Below the pieces are notes generated by a model. The model saw only the letters and a list, made by a program, of their open reading frames with translations, ran no database searches and was not told the DNA's origin. A DNA stretch of 64,000 bases, from contig NZ_AQWP01000002.1 in NCBI RefSeq assembly GCF_000375585.1, forward strand, positions 806,001 through 870,000, read 5' to 3'. This DNA is from Sinorhizobium meliloti 4H41 (GTDB taxonomy: Bacteria > Pseudomonadota > Alphaproteobacteria > Rhizobiales > Rhizobiaceae). The position numbers and the translations under genes are program-made. This document shows, piece after piece, positions 16,790 through 26,270 of this stretch; positions within the stretch are counted from its first letter, which is position 1, and each line of letters opens with the position of its first letter.

Positions 16790-17671
16790 ATGCGCAAGCA
16801 GATCAATCCGATCGCCAGCCTTGGCCTTGCCGCAGCCTTGGCCGGCTGCAACACGACAGACGCCCTGATCCCGCAGGTGGATGTGGGCGAAGGCACTTTC
16901 CGCTCCCCTCCAGTGACCCAGTCGGATCTCGACTCCATGTCGGCGCAGACCGCGGTGATGCCGGTGGAAAGCGTGCCGCCGGGCCGCTCCGCCGCCTTCG
17001 CGGCACAGCCGAACATTTCGAGCCCGCCTCCGCAGCACGCCGCCGACAATGTCGGCTATAGCGACTACACCGACCCGGCCGGCACGCTGGAAGGCCAGGC
17101 AAACCGTCTCGCCGGCGGTGAAGCACCGGTACAGACGACGCAGCCTCAGGCGGCGCCCGCCCGGATCGCCCGGCATCAGGCACCGCCCGTGGAAGACGCG
17201 ACGCAGGACAATGGCGGCGAGGAGCAGCCCACACCGGTCGAAACGACGCAGGCGCCCGCGCAGACGCAGCAAGCCGCCGCATCGCCTGCGGCAGCTGCGA
17301 CCGGCTCGGGCGGAATCCGTTTTCTGCCGATCATCGGCGCGCCGGTCCAGGCGGTCACGCCGCTGTCGAAGCAGCTCGGAGCTTCGGCGCGCAGTCAGGG
17401 CCTCGCAATCAAGAGCTCGACCGACAAAACCAGCGACCATATCCTCAAGGGATATTTTTCAGCGCTCAACGACGGCGGCAAGACGACGGTCGTCTATGTC
17501 TGGGACATACTCGACGGCAGCGGCAATCGCCTGCACCGCATCCAGGGACAGGACTCCGTTGCAAACACGGCGGCCGACCCCTGGAGCGCCGTCCCGGCAG
17601 AAACGATGGAGGCGATCGCCAGCCAGACGATCGACGCCTATATCGAATGGCGTCGGTCGACCGCTGGATAG
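16790..17671 (+). CDS. Lipoprotein of unknown function
   Basis: A 293-residue protein. The type II signal MRKQINPIASLGLAAALAGC gives the lipidated cysteine at residue 20. A proline/glutamine/alanine-rich linker (about 60-180) follows, and then a conserved-looking C-terminal domain (about 183-290) with FLPIIGAPVQAVTPLSKQL, DHILKGYFSALNDGGKTTVVYVWDILDGSGNRLHRI and AIASQTIDAYIEW. The pattern of a short lipoprotein with a flexible linker suggests an outer-membrane or periplasmic role. The ATG at 16790 is chosen for the signal; the frame opens at a GTG 9 bases earlier. The upstream palindromic mosaic separates it from the operon before. Confidence 0.75.
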   Translation: MRKQINPIASLGLAAALAGCNTTDALIPQVDVGEGTFRSPPVTQSDLDSMSAQTAVMPVESVPPGRSAAFAAQPNISSPPPQHAADNVGYSDYTDPAGTLEGQANRLAGGEAPVQTTQPQAAPARIARHQAPPVEDATQDNGGEEQPTPVETTQAPAQTQQAAASPAAAATGSGGIRFLPIIGAPVQAVTPLSKQLGASARSQGLAIKSSTDKTSDHILKGYFSALNDGGKTTVVYVWDILDGSGNRLHRIQGQDSVANTAADPWSAVPAETMEAIASQTIDAYIEWRRSTAG

Positions 17672-17957
17672 CGCCTCCGCTCGGGCTCCGCTTTCCCCCG
17701 CGCTTTCCGATTTTCGGCCAATCGGCCCGGAATCGCCGTCATCCTGGCCGGCTGGCGCAAAGTTTTTCGGATATTGAGCGTTGCGCCGCAGCAATCCCCT
17801 TGCATTCACCTTCAAGGACGCTAAAAAGCGGCCGATCAGCTCTGACAGCGGCCGTCCGCAGTGATTGCCCGCAATCGGAATGGCTCACGGAATCTGCGCG
17901 GAGAACCCACCCCCCGGACGACCGGACGTGGCCGCGCCAGCTCAAGGCGGACCGTCA

Positions 17958-18890
17958 ATGAAGGTTTTCGCAGGCAATTCGAACCGGCTGCTGGCCGAAG
18001 CGATCTGCAACTATCTCAACCTGCCGCTCGGCAAAGCCACAGTAAGGCGCTTCGCCGATCAGGAAATCTTCGTCGAGATCGGCGAGAACGTGCGCGGCGA
18101 GGACGTCTTCATCGTCCAGTCGACCTCCTTCCCGACCAACGATCATCTGATGGAACTCCTCATCATGATCGACGCGGTCCGGCGCTCCTCGGCTCGCCGC
18201 ATCACCGCCGTCCTTCCCTATTTCGGCTATGCCCGGCAGGATCGAAAACCCGGTCCTCGCACGCCGATCTCCGCCAAGCTGGTCGCCAATCTCATTACCG
18301 AAGCCGGTGCCGACCGTGTTCTGACCCTCGACCTGCACGCCGGGCAGATCCAGGGCTTCTTCGATATCCCGACCGACAACCTCTATGCCGTTCCGATCCT
18401 CGCGCGAGACGTCAAGGAGAACTACAATCTCAAGAACGTCATGGTCGTTTCGCCGGATGTCGGCGGCGTCGTGCGTGCCCGGGCGCTCGCCAAGCGGCTG
18501 GACTGTCTGCTGGCGATCGTCGACAAGCGTCGCGACCGCCCCGGTGAATCGGAAGTGATGAACGTCATCGGCGAAGTCAACGGCAAGGACTGCCTCCTCA
18601 TCGACGATATCGTCGATTCCGGCGGTACGCTCTGCAACGCCGCCGAGGCACTGCTGAAGAACGGCGCGACCAGCGTCACCGCCTATATCACCCACGGCGT
18701 CCTGTCCGGCGGCGCAGTCGCGCGCGTCACCTCCTCGATGTTGAAGGAACTGGTGATCACCGATTCGATCCAGCCGACGACGGCAGTGCAGTCGGCGCAC
18801 AATATCCGTGTGATCTCGACCGCCGCGCTGCTCGGCGAGGCGATCAGCCGCACGAGCCAGGAAGAATCGGTATCGAGCCTGTTCGATTGA
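17958..18890 (+). CDS. prs: Ribose-phosphate pyrophosphokinase
   Basis: A 310-residue enzyme making PRPP from ribose-5-phosphate and ATP for nucleotide, histidine and tryptophan synthesis. Landmarks: [59 protein letters not shown] and the PRPP loop [17 protein letters not shown]. The ATG at 17958 has AAGGCGGA upstream and matches the family N-terminus; the frame opens earlier at 17865. Its product feeds apt and trpE(G), also in this window, but these are separate units. Confidence 0.97.
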   Translation: MKVFAGNSNRLLAEAICNYLNLPLGKATVRRFADQEIFVEIGENVRGEDVFIVQSTSFPTNDHLMELLIMIDAVRRSSARRITAVLPYFGYARQDRKPGPRTPISAKLVANLITEAGADRVLTLDLHAGQIQGFFDIPTDNLYAVPILARDVKENYNLKNVMVVSPDVGGVVRARALAKRLDCLLAIVDKRRDRPGESEVMNVIGEVNGKDCLLIDDIVDSGGTLCNAAEALLKNGATSVTAYITHGVLSGGAVARVTSSMLKELVITDSIQPTTAVQSAHNIRVISTAALLGEAISRTSQEESVSSLFD

Positions 18891-18904
18891 CGTTTACGAC
18901 GCCG

Positions 18905-18922
18905 CGCGTCTCACCAGACGCG
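18905..18922. terminator. Short hairpin between convergent prs and PEP-mutase genes
   Basis: CGCGTCT, 4-base loop, AGACGCG, framed by GACGT and ACGTC. No T-run, so a weak bidirectional end at best. Confidence 0.35.
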
Positions 18923-18930
18923 GACGTCGT

Positions 18931-19770
18931 TCATCTCTTGACGTCCAGCATGTATGATGCCGCCTCGCGGGCCGGCATGGCACTTTTCGCATAGGTGAAA
19001 GTGCCGTGCTCCTTGACCTCTCGCGCCGCGCTCATGAGTGCGGCAAGGGCAGCCCGAGCAAAAGAGCCGCCGACACTGATGCGCTTCACGCCCGCTTCCT
19101 GCAGTTGTTCCACTGTGTAGACCTGCCCGGCGAGCCCCATGACCACATTGACCGGGCGCTTGACGGCAGAGCAGACCGTTCGGATCGCTTCGATGTCGGG
19201 CAGCCCCGGCGCATAGAGGACATCCGCACCGGCCTCCTCGAACGCGACGAGGCGCCGGATGGTATCGTCGAGGTCAGGCCGTCCGCACAGGAAGTTCTCG
19301 GCGCGCGCGGTGAGGACGAAGGGGTGCTTGCGGGCTTCCTCTGCGGCAGCGGCAACACGTTCAACGGCCAGGCCGAACTCGAAGACGGGATCGGCGGCAT
19401 CACCGGTTGCGTCTTCGATCGAACCACCGACGAGCCCGACGCCTGCCGCCAGTGAAATCGTCTCGGCACAGCACAGCGGATCCTTACCGAAGCCGTCCTC
19501 CAGATCCGCGGACACCGGCAATTCGGTCGCCTCGACGATATCGCGGGCATTCTGCAATATGACGTCGCGCGAGAGAGCCGCCGCCGAATCCCTCCGGCCG
19601 ATGGAAAACGCAAGCCCCGCGCTCGTCGTCGCCAGCGCCTCGAAGCCGACCGCCGCGAGAATGCGCGCAGACCCTGCATCCCAGGGATTTGGAATAACGA
19701 AAGCGCCCTCGCGATCGTGCAATGCGCGGAATTTCAGGTGCTTGTCTTGCTGCTTGCCCATGCCCGCCAT
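18931..19770 (-). CDS. Isocitrate lyase/PEP mutase superfamily enzyme
   Basis: About 279 residues. A TIM barrel with the superfamily landmarks NPWDAGSARILAAVGFEALATTS (N-terminal strand), LPVSADLEDGFG (metal/acid site), GGSIEDATGD, LTARAENFL and GADVLYAPG. The family includes 2-methylisocitrate lyases, carboxyvinyl-carboxyphosphonate mutases and oxaloacetate decarboxylases. The KKCG-type lyase motif is not obvious, so the reaction is open. The start at 19770 avoids overlap with the DUF779 gene; an ATG at 19761 is equally possible. Confidence 0.85.
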   Translation of the reverse strand: MAGMGKQQDKHLKFRALHDREGAFVIPNPWDAGSARILAAVGFEALATTSAGLAFSIGRRDSAAALSRDVILQNARDIVEATELPVSADLEDGFGKDPLCCAETISLAAGVGLVGGSIEDATGDAADPVFEFGLAVERVAAAAEEARKHPFVLTARAENFLCGRPDLDDTIRRLVAFEEAGADVLYAPGLPDIEAIRTVCSAVKRPVNVVMGLAGQVYTVEQLQEAGVKRISVGGSFARAALAALMSAAREVKEHGTFTYAKSAMPAREAASYMLDVKR

Positions 19771-19832
19771 CCGTCGCTTGAAGATAACCAGCGATAGCAT
19801 GAAACGAAAACACGCGGACAAATTTCCCGTAG

Positions 19833-20210
19833 TCAACCGCGGGGCTGCACCGGGCAAGCCTCGCCCCCACCAAACAGGCGCGAGCGGGTGAGGAACCGCT
19901 TCTCCCGGCCGTTATCCAGCGAAAACATGCCGCCCCTGCCGGGCACGACGTCGATGATCAGCTGCGTGTGCTTCCAGACCTCGTACTGACTCGAGCTGAT
20001 ATAGACGGGCACGCCGTCGATCTCGCCGAGCTTCACGTCGTTGTCGCCGACGATATAATCGTCCGCCGGGTAGCACATCGGCGACGAGCCGTCGCAGCAG
20101 CCGCCCGACTGGTGAAAGAGTATATCCGGATGATCGCGCCGGATTTCGCGGATGAGGTCGATCGCCGCATCCGTCGCAAGCACGCGCGGCTCCGTTGCTC
20201 CGTCGCTCAC
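19833..20210 (-). CDS. DUF779 protein
   Basis: A 125-residue protein of the DUF779 family, with the cysteine-rich motif FHQSGGCCDGSSPMCY and VYISSSQYEVWKHTQLIIDVVPGRGGMFSLDNG. DUF779 genes are very often beside an NAD-dependent aldehyde dehydrogenase, as here (91 bases downstream of it). An accessory role with that enzyme is inferred, and the mechanism is unknown. A GTG start at 20210 is preferred because GAGGAGA lies 6 bases upstream; an ATG at 20225 overlaps that ribosome site. Confidence 0.82.
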   Translation of the reverse strand: MSDGATEPRVLATDAAIDLIREIRRDHPDILFHQSGGCCDGSSPMCYPADDYIVGDNDVKLGEIDGVPVYISSSQYEVWKHTQLIIDVVPGRGGMFSLDNGREKRFLTRSRLFGGGEACPVQPRG

Positions 20211-20301
20211 TTTGCATCTCCTCATTCGCAGAAGCCGGAAGGCCCCCGATGAAGCATCGGGAGCCCGCCGCGAGGATCGGGCCGGCAGGGGCCCGGCCGG
20301 A

Positions 20302-21810
20302 TCAGAAGAAGCCGAGCGCTTTCGGGCTGTAGCTTACCAGCATGTTCTTCGTCTGCTGATAATGGTCCAGCATCATCTTGTGCGTCTCGCGCCCGATGCC
20401 GGATTGCTTGTATCCGCCGAAGGCGGCGTGCGCCGGATAGGCGTGGTAGCAATTTGTCCAGACGCGGCCCGCTTTGATCGCGCGGCCGAAGCGGTAGCAG
20501 CGATTGGCATCGCGGCTCCACACGCCGGCGCCAAGCCCGTAGAGCGTGTCATTGGCGATTTCCAGCGCCTCGGCTTCCGTCTTGAAGGTCGTGACCGACA
20601 CGACCGGCCCGAAAATCTCCTCCTGAAAGATGCGCATCCTGTTGTGGCCGTGGAATACGGTCGGCTTGACGTAGTAGCCGCCCGAGAGATCGCCTTCGAG
20701 CACATTGCGCCCGCCGCCGGTCAGCACCTCGGCGCCTTCCTCCTTGCCGATTTCGATATAGGCGAGGATCTTCTCGAGCTGTTCGCTCGAAGCCTGGGCA
20801 CCGATCATCGTTGCTTCATCGAGCGGATTGCCCTGCCGGATCGCCTCGACCCTCTTTACCGCCCGCTCCATGAAGCTGTCGTAGATGCTCTCCTGGACAA
20901 GCGCGCGGCTCGGGCAGGTGCAGACCTCGCCCTGGTTCAGCGCGAACATGGCGAAGCCCTCGAGCGCCTTGTCGAAGAAGTCGTCGTCCTCGCTGGCGAC
21001 GTCCGCGAAGAAGATGTTCGGCGACTTTCCGCCGAGCTCCAGCGTGACCGGGATGAGGTTCTGGCTGGCATATTGCATGATAAGCCGCCCGGTCGTCGTC
21101 TCGCCGGTAAAAGCGATCTTGGCGATGCGCGGGCTGGTGGCGAGCGGCTTGCCCGCTTCGAGGCCGAAGCCGTTGACGATGTTGAGGACACCCGGCGGCA
21201 GGAGGTCGCCGATAAGTTCCGCCCAGACCAGGATCGACCCCGGCGTCTGCTCGGCCGGTTTGAGCACGACGCAGTTTCCCGCGGCAAGCGCCGGCGCAAG
21301 CTTCCAGGCGGCCATCAGGATCGGGAAGTTCCAAGGAATGATCTGGCCGACGACGCCGAGCGGCTCGTGGAAATGGTAGGCGACGGTGTCATGGTCGATC
21401 TCGCCGATCGAACCTTCCTGCGCACGGATGCAGGCAGCGAAATAGCGAAAATGATCGATCGCCAACGGAATGTCGGCGGCCATCGTCTCGCGGATCGGCT
21501 TGCCGTTGTCCCAGGTTTCGGCCCGTGCCAGAAGCTCCAGATTGTCCTCCATGCGGGCGGCGATCTTCATCAGGATGTTGGACCGCTCCGTCGCCGAACT
21601 CCGGCCCCATTTCTCCCTTGCGGCGTGCGCCGCGTCGAGAGCAAGCTCGATGTCGGCGGCGTCCGAACGCGCGACCTGGCAAAGCGTGCCGCCGGTGATC
21701 GGCGTCGTGTTGTCGAAATAGCGGCCCGCAACGGGCTCGCGCCATTCGCCGCCGATGAAGTTTCCGTATTTCTGCTTGTAGGGGTTCTCGACGATCTTCT
21801 GATGCAGCAT
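20302..21810 (-). CDS. NAD-dependent aldehyde dehydrogenase (AldB/ExaC/AcoD type)
   Basis: A 502-residue class 3 aldehyde dehydrogenase. It has the NAD-binding signature [23 protein letters not shown] (about 158-179), the general base Glu258 (LELGGKSPN) and the catalytic Cys297 ([11 protein letters not shown]). The ending [17 protein letters not shown] is family-specific. AldB/AcoD-type enzymes oxidise acetaldehyde and other short aldehydes. GGGAGG precedes the ATG. With the downstream DUF779 gene and the upstream GAF-Fis regulator on the same strand, it forms a likely inducible aldehyde-detoxification unit. Confidence 0.94.
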   Translation of the reverse strand: MLHQKIVENPYKQKYGNFIGGEWREPVAGRYFDNTTPITGGTLCQVARSDAADIELALDAAHAAREKWGRSSATERSNILMKIAARMEDNLELLARAETWDNGKPIRETMAADIPLAIDHFRYFAACIRAQEGSIGEIDHDTVAYHFHEPLGVVGQIIPWNFPILMAAWKLAPALAAGNCVVLKPAEQTPGSILVWAELIGDLLPPGVLNIVNGFGLEAGKPLATSPRIAKIAFTGETTTGRLIMQYASQNLIPVTLELGGKSPNIFFADVASEDDDFFDKALEGFAMFALNQGEVCTCPSRALVQESIYDSFMERAVKRVEAIRQGNPLDEATMIGAQASSEQLEKILAYIEIGKEEGAEVLTGGGRNVLEGDLSGGYYVKPTVFHGHNRMRIFQEEIFGPVVSVTTFKTEAEALEIANDTLYGLGAGVWSRDANRCYRFGRAIKAGRVWTNCYHAYPAHAAFGGYKQSGIGRETHKMMLDHYQQTKNMLVSYSPKALGFF

Positions 21811-21947
21811 GGACTTCCTCCCTTGGATGACAGCGGTGCGGTTGCTGTGGAAGGAGAGTGAGGCCGAACGCGCTTTTCCGGTAGGGCGGCGCCGCGGTTG
21901 ATGGCACCGACTGTTTCAGAATTGCGACAGGTCGACGTCCATATCGA

Positions 21948-22904
21948 TCAGTTGAGAGAAAGCCGCTTCATCTTGCGGTAGAGGGTCGCGCGGCTGATGC
22001 CGAGGAGATCGGCCGCCATCGACACATTACCCTTCGCCCGAGAGAGCGCGCGGCGCAGCGCCGCACGTTCGGCGTCCGGCAATTCGCCGCCCTCGCCAGG
22101 CAGGTCTTCCTGAAGCAGGTCGGAAGCCGGGACGCCGGCGGCGATACGCTCGTCGTCGAGTCCGAGCCACAGCCGGGCAGCTCGCGTCGCGCCGAGAACG
22201 AGATCGTCACGGTCGACCGCAAGCAGTGCAGGTCCCGTCCGATCGACCGGTACGAGAACGATGCGAGCGCCGACGAAAGCGCGGCGGAAAAGATTGGCCT
22301 CGATTCGCGCTGCGGCATCGCGCACCGCCTGCGAGAGGATCGAAAGCGTCGCCTCGGATGCGTCGTCGCGGCAGGTGGAGATGTCTATCGCCGCGGCGAG
22401 CTTGCCGCTCTCGTCGCGGATCGGCGCCGTCGCGCAGCTCAGGCCGATATTGCGGCTGAGGAAGTGTTGGTCGCGCTGGATGAGGACCGGACGCTCGTCC
22501 GCGATCGCCGTACCGATGCCATTGGTCCCGACGCTCGCCTCGCTCCACACGGTTCCCGACCACAATCCGATACCGCGAAAGTCCGCATCGTCGCCGCCGG
22601 CGCCGCGCCGTTCCAGCGCAACGCCCTTTCCGTCGGTCAGCAGCAGGCAGCACCCGGCCTTTCCGACCGTGGCAAACAGCCGGTCGAGCTCGCCTTTCGC
22701 CTCCGCGATCAGGACGCCGGAGCTTTCGCGCGCCAGCCGGAACTCGCTCTCGGAAAGCCGCCAGGGCGAACGCGCCTCCTCGGGCGCCAGGCCGTGCAGC
22801 GTCATGCAGCGGCGCCACGATGCAGCGACCGGCGAAGTCACCGCAGCGGAAGATTGATGTGCGATGCGGTAGACCCGCTCGGAGTGGTCCCTGATCGAAG
22901 GCAT
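21948..22904 (-). CDS. GAF-Fis transcriptional regulator (AcoR-like, without AAA+ domain)
   Basis: A 318-residue protein resembling AcoR-family activators at both ends: an N-terminal GAF-type sensor (about 60-200, GIGLWSGTVWSEASVGTNGIGTAI, FLSRNIGLSCATAPI) and a C-terminal Fis helix-turn-helix (RAALRRALSRAKGNVSMAADLLGISRATLYRKMKRL). The central sigma-54-interacting AAA+ domain, normally about 240 residues, is absent; no Walker A or GAFTGA is visible. It therefore cannot activate sigma-54 promoters in the usual way. It is the presumed regulator of the aldehyde dehydrogenase gene that follows 137 bases downstream. Confidence 0.88.
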   Translation of the reverse strand: MPSIRDHSERVYRIAHQSSAAVTSPVAASWRRCMTLHGLAPEEARSPWRLSESEFRLARESSGVLIAEAKGELDRLFATVGKAGCCLLLTDGKGVALERRGAGGDDADFRGIGLWSGTVWSEASVGTNGIGTAIADERPVLIQRDQHFLSRNIGLSCATAPIRDESGKLAAAIDISTCRDDASEATLSILSQAVRDAAARIEANLFRRAFVGARIVLVPVDRTGPALLAVDRDDLVLGATRAARLWLGLDDERIAAGVPASDLLQEDLPGEGGELPDAERAALRRALSRAKGNVSMAADLLGISRATLYRKMKRLSLN

Positions 22905-23222
22905 TCGCTCCCTCCCTGGATCGCGGCGATCGGGCCTGTCGGCCCGTGGACGTGATCAACGCTTGCAAGCAAGGCACACGGGCGAGACCCGCGCTCCCCT
23001 CCTCCGCTTGGACAGCGTTCTTCGGCGGAACCAGGCGCCGAACTCTCCCCCACGGCGCAATTCCCCCGGCCTAACTATAGGCATCGATGCTGCGGGAGGT
23101 CCAGCTAGACGAAGGTTTTTTCGCTCCGCCCTCGACGCGCGCCGTCAGATCGGTATCGACAGGCGTCGAGGATATGCTACTCGACAGGGAACCTCGCTTA
23201 TCGCAACACCCGGTTGTCCGCC
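22905..23222. other. 318-bp divergent promoter region
   Basis: Lies between the regulator (leftward) and the BenE transporter (rightward), so it should hold both promoters. A short GGGCC-TGTC-GGCCC hairpin near 22935 is visible. I found no clear -35/-10 pair and no gene. Confidence 0.4.
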
Positions 23223-24404
23223 ATGCTCCGAGATTTCTCCGTCCAAAGCCTCTTCATGGGCGTGCTGATTGCATTCGTGGGCTTTGCCAGCTCCTTCGCC
23301 GTGGTCCTGCACGGGCTCGCCGGCGTCGGTGCGAACGAGACGCAGGCAGCCTCCGGACTGATGGCGCTGTCGGTCTCGATGGGCATCTGCGCTATCGTCA
23401 TCAGCGCCGTCACGAGACTTCCCGTCAGCGTCGCCTGGTCGACACCGGGCGCGGCCCTGCTCGCGAGTTCCGGCGCAGTGGAAGGCGGCTTCAGCGCTGC
23501 CGTCGGCGCCTTCCTCGTCTGCGGAGTGCTGATCATCGTCGCCGGCCTGTGGAAGCCCCTCGGCCGGATGGTGTCCGCCATCCCCGCGGCATTGGCAAAC
23601 GCGATGCTCGCCGGCGTACTCCTGAGCCTTTGCTTCGCTCCGGTCAAGGCGATCGCCTTCAACCCGCTCTTGGGCCTGCCTATCGTTCTTGCCTGGGCCG
23701 TCGTCGGCAGCTTCAGCAGGCTCTATGCCGTTCCCGCCGCGCTCGTCGCCTTCGTTCTCGTCGTCGCCTTCGGGATCGAGATGCCGGAGGGCGCCGTGGC
23801 TGGGCTCTCCGCCGCGCTCGTTCCGAAGCTCGAGTTCGTTCCGCCTTCCCTCAGCACCTCCGCCCTGGTCAGCATCGCTCTGCCGCTTTTCATCGTTACG
23901 ATGGCATCGCAGAACATCCCCGGCATCGCGGTCCTGAAGGTGAATGACTACCACCCCGATCCGGGTCCCCTCTTCGCCACGACCGGGCTTTTCACGCTGC
24001 TGAGTGCCCCTTTCGGCGGACATGCGGTCAATCTCGCGGCGATCACCGCGGCGATGTGCGCCGGCTCCGATTCTCATCCCGACCGCGCCCGCCGCTACTG
24101 GTCGGCAATCAATGCCGGTATCGCCTACGTCGTCTTCGGCCTCCTGGCCGGAGCCGTCACGACCTTCGTCAGCCTTGCCCCATCGGTCCTCATCGAGGCC
24201 GTTGCCGGCCTTGCGCTGATCGGCGCCTTCTCGGGTTCCGCAGTTGCCGCCTTCACGAATGCCGAGACCCGCGAAGCAGCCGCCATCACGTTTCTCGTCA
24301 CCGCCTCGGGCGTCGGTTTCGCCGGCGTGTCGGGGGCCTTTTGGGGGCTTGTCGCGGGCGGCCTCATGCTGGCGCTCGCGCGTCTAGCCAAAAAGAGGGC
24401 CTGA
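23223..24404 (+). CDS. BenE-family transporter (benzoate/H+ symporter-like)
   Basis: About 393 residues with 11-12 hydrophobic helices. Landmarks are GFASSFAVVLHGLAGVGA near the N-terminus, VAWSTPGAALLA, TMASQNIPGIAVLKV and FGGHAVNLAAITAAMCAG, all typical of BenE. Characterised members take up benzoate. Without nearby aromatic-catabolism genes the substrate is uncertain. The ATG at 23223 is chosen; the frame opens at a TTG 9 bases earlier. Confidence 0.85.
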   Translation: MLRDFSVQSLFMGVLIAFVGFASSFAVVLHGLAGVGANETQAASGLMALSVSMGICAIVISAVTRLPVSVAWSTPGAALLASSGAVEGGFSAAVGAFLVCGVLIIVAGLWKPLGRMVSAIPAALANAMLAGVLLSLCFAPVKAIAFNPLLGLPIVLAWAVVGSFSRLYAVPAALVAFVLVVAFGIEMPEGAVAGLSAALVPKLEFVPPSLSTSALVSIALPLFIVTMASQNIPGIAVLKVNDYHPDPGPLFATTGLFTLLSAPFGGHAVNLAAITAAMCAGSDSHPDRARRYWSAINAGIAYVVFGLLAGAVTTFVSLAPSVLIEAVAGLALIGAFSGSAVAAFTNAETREAAAITFLVTASGVGFAGVSGAFWGLVAGGLMLALARLAKKRA

Positions 24405-24480
24405 AGCCGCGCCTTGCATTTGCGCCGGTTCTCGGTTATGGACCCCGCGTCCGCGCAGACACCCTTGGAGGCAACGCGGA

Positions 24481-24508
24481 TGAAGCCGCATGGCGGCTTC
24501 AGGTTTTT
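24481..24508 (+). terminator. Terminator or attenuator hairpin in the rplY upstream region
   Basis: GAAGCCGC, loop ATG, GCGGCTTC, closed by an outer T-A pair and followed by AGGTTTTT. It lies 77 bases after the BenE stop and 49 bases before rplY. It may end the BenE transcript, or act as a leader attenuator if the rplY promoter lies near 24414-24442 (TTGCAT, 17 bases, TATGGA). Confidence 0.7.
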
Positions 24509-24557
24509 CCGCATTCTTGACGGACGAACTCTCCAAACAACATAGAAAGGTCTACCT

Positions 24558-25175
24558 ATGAGCGAAACTTACGAGCTCAAGGCCGAGACGCGCGAACGGG
24601 TTGGTAAGGGGTCCTCCCGTGAACTTCGCCGCAACGGTCTTATCCCGGCTGTCATCTACGGTGACAAGCAGGCCCCGCTTGCCATCGCACTCTCCACCAA
24701 GGAAGTGACGATGAAGATCCACGGCGGCGGTTTCATGACCACCGTTGCGACGATCAACGTCAACGGCGAAAAGATCCGCGTCCTGCCGAAGGACTATCAG
24801 CTCGATCCGGTGCGTGACTTCACCATGCACGTCGATTTCCTGCGCGTCACCAAGGGCAGCCAGGTATCCGTACAGGTTCCGGTTCGCTTCGAGAACGAAG
24901 AGAAGTCGCCGGGCCTGAAGCAGGGCGGCGCGCTGAACATCGTCCGTCACGAGGTCGAACTCAACGTGTCCGCCGACAACATCCCGGAATTCCTGACGGT
25001 CGACCTCACCGGCCTCAAGATCGGCGACACCGTTCACATTTCGAACGTCGCGCTTCCCGCAGGCGCGACCCCGGTCATCACCGACCGCGACTTCACGGTT
25101 GCCACGATCGCCGGCCGCACGCAGGAAGTCGAACCGACTGAAGAAGAAGCTGAAGGCGGCGAAGAAGAGGCTTGA
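24558..25175 (+). CDS. rplY: 50S ribosomal protein L25 (CTC form)
   Basis: A 205-residue general-stress-type L25: an N-terminal 5S rRNA-binding domain ([30 protein letters not shown]) and the C-terminal CTC beta domain (about 95-190), ending in an acidic tail ([16 protein letters not shown]). AGAAAGG precedes the ATG. It is closed by the terminator at 25227-25262; pth follows as usual in Rhizobiales, but with its own start region. Confidence 0.96.
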   Translation: MSETYELKAETRERVGKGSSRELRRNGLIPAVIYGDKQAPLAIALSTKEVTMKIHGGGFMTTVATINVNGEKIRVLPKDYQLDPVRDFTMHVDFLRVTKGSQVSVQVPVRFENEEKSPGLKQGGALNIVRHEVELNVSADNIPEFLTVDLTGLKIGDTVHISNVALPAGATPVITDRDFTVATIAGRTQEVEPTEEEAEGGEEEA

Positions 25176-25226
25176 TCTCTGTTTCCGGCGGACGCCCTGT
25201 CCACGCCGGATCGCCCCGAATGAAAG

Positions 25227-25262
25227 AACCCGTCCCATTTTCGTGGGGCGGGTTTTCTTTTG
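25227..25262 (+). terminator. Terminator of rplY
   Basis: AACCCGTCCCA pairs with TGGGGCGGGTT (one G-T pair) around a 6-base loop and runs into TTTTCTTTT. Confidence 0.9.
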
Positions 25263-25419
25263 CCCGTCAAATGCTGCCTCCCGCGCGCGAACCGGATAAA
25301 GTGGTATCGGAAATAGCCGTTGACTTTGGGTGATGACGGTGATTTTGGGCTGAGGGAACTGGGCGTGGCGATTGCCACTCAAATATATCGCCACAGGGCG
25401 AATGCAGGAGTTTGGCCGC

Positions 25420-26139
25420 ATGCTGATCATCGCGGGACTTGGCAATCCCGGCCCGAAATATGCCGGCAACCGCCACAATATCGGCTTCATGGCCGTCGAC
25501 GCCATTCAGCGGCGCCAGGGCTTTTCCGCCTGGTCGAGGAAATTCAAGTCGGAGATCTCCGAAGGCGAGATCGACGGCGAACGCGTCCTGCTGATGAAGC
25601 CGCAGACCTTCATGAATCTCTCCGGCGAAGCGCTCGGCGAAGCGATGCGCTTCTACAAGCTCGCGCCGAAGGACATCGTCGTCATTTATGACGAATTGGA
25701 CCTTCCCGCCGGCAAGGCCCGGATCAAGACCGGCGGCGGCCACGGCGGGCACAACGGCATCAAGTCGATCGATGCCCATTGCGGCAAGGAATACCGCCGC
25801 CTGCGCCTCGGCATCGGCCATCCCGGAGTCAAGGATCTGGTCCACGCACATGTGCTCGGCGATTTCGCCAAGGCCGACCAGACCTGGCTGTCACCGCTGC
25901 TCGAAGCGATCGCCAACAATGCCGACATGCTGGTAAAGGGCGAGGATTCGCAGCTCATGAACAAGATCGCCCTGGCAACCGGCGGCAAGCCGGAGGCGGA
26001 AAAACCCGTCGCTGCGAAGAAGCAGGCGGGGCAATCCCATATCCATCAGGCGCGCGTCACGGCCCAGCCGAAGAAGCTGCCGGCGACGGGGCCGATGGCC
26101 GACATGCTCAAGAAGATGTTCGGGCCGAAGGGGGATTAA
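25420..26139 (+). CDS. pth: Peptidyl-tRNA hydrolase
   Basis: A 239-residue enzyme that frees tRNA from peptidyl-tRNA dropped by ribosomes. Catalytic landmarks: [17 protein letters not shown] (Asn10, His19), [28 protein letters not shown] (Asp93 region). A basic C-terminal extension beyond residue 190 ([13 protein letters not shown]...[10 protein letters not shown]) is common in rhizobial versions. The ATG at 25420 is set by GCAGGAG nine bases upstream; the frame opens at 25372 without a site. Confidence 0.95.
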   Translation: MLIIAGLGNPGPKYAGNRHNIGFMAVDAIQRRQGFSAWSRKFKSEISEGEIDGERVLLMKPQTFMNLSGEALGEAMRFYKLAPKDIVVIYDELDLPAGKARIKTGGGHGGHNGIKSIDAHCGKEYRRLRLGIGHPGVKDLVHAHVLGDFAKADQTWLSPLLEAIANNADMLVKGEDSQLMNKIALATGGKPEAEKPVAAKKQAGQSHIHQARVTAQPKKLPATGPMADMLKKMFGPKGD

Positions 26140-26190
26140 GGCCTTGCCGCGCGGAGGAGTCTTTCCAGTCCAAGGACTTGGCCTGGCTGG

Positions 26191-26252
26191 ATTCCTGTGA
26201 CAAGCACAGGAATGAGGAAAAGTGTGCGCGGTTTCGCCCGCATCCCGCTCCA
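26191..26252. repeat. Palindromic mosaic repeat sharing a module with 16657-16710
   Basis: ATTCCTGTG...CACAGGAAT (26191-26213) is joined to ATGAGGAAAAGTG...CGCCCGCATCCCGCTC. The second part is nearly the same as positions 16666-16707, but its left GAGCGGG arm is replaced by the CACAGGAAT arm. It sits between the pth and clpS ends and could act as a bidirectional end. Confidence 0.75.
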
Positions 26253-26270
26253 ACCGGGCAGGCCGCCGCC

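Noticed and set aside
21811-21947. Sigma-54 promoter before the aldehyde dehydrogenase
   Set aside because: TGGCAC occurs on the plus strand (wrong direction) and no TTGC follows at the required 5-base spacing.
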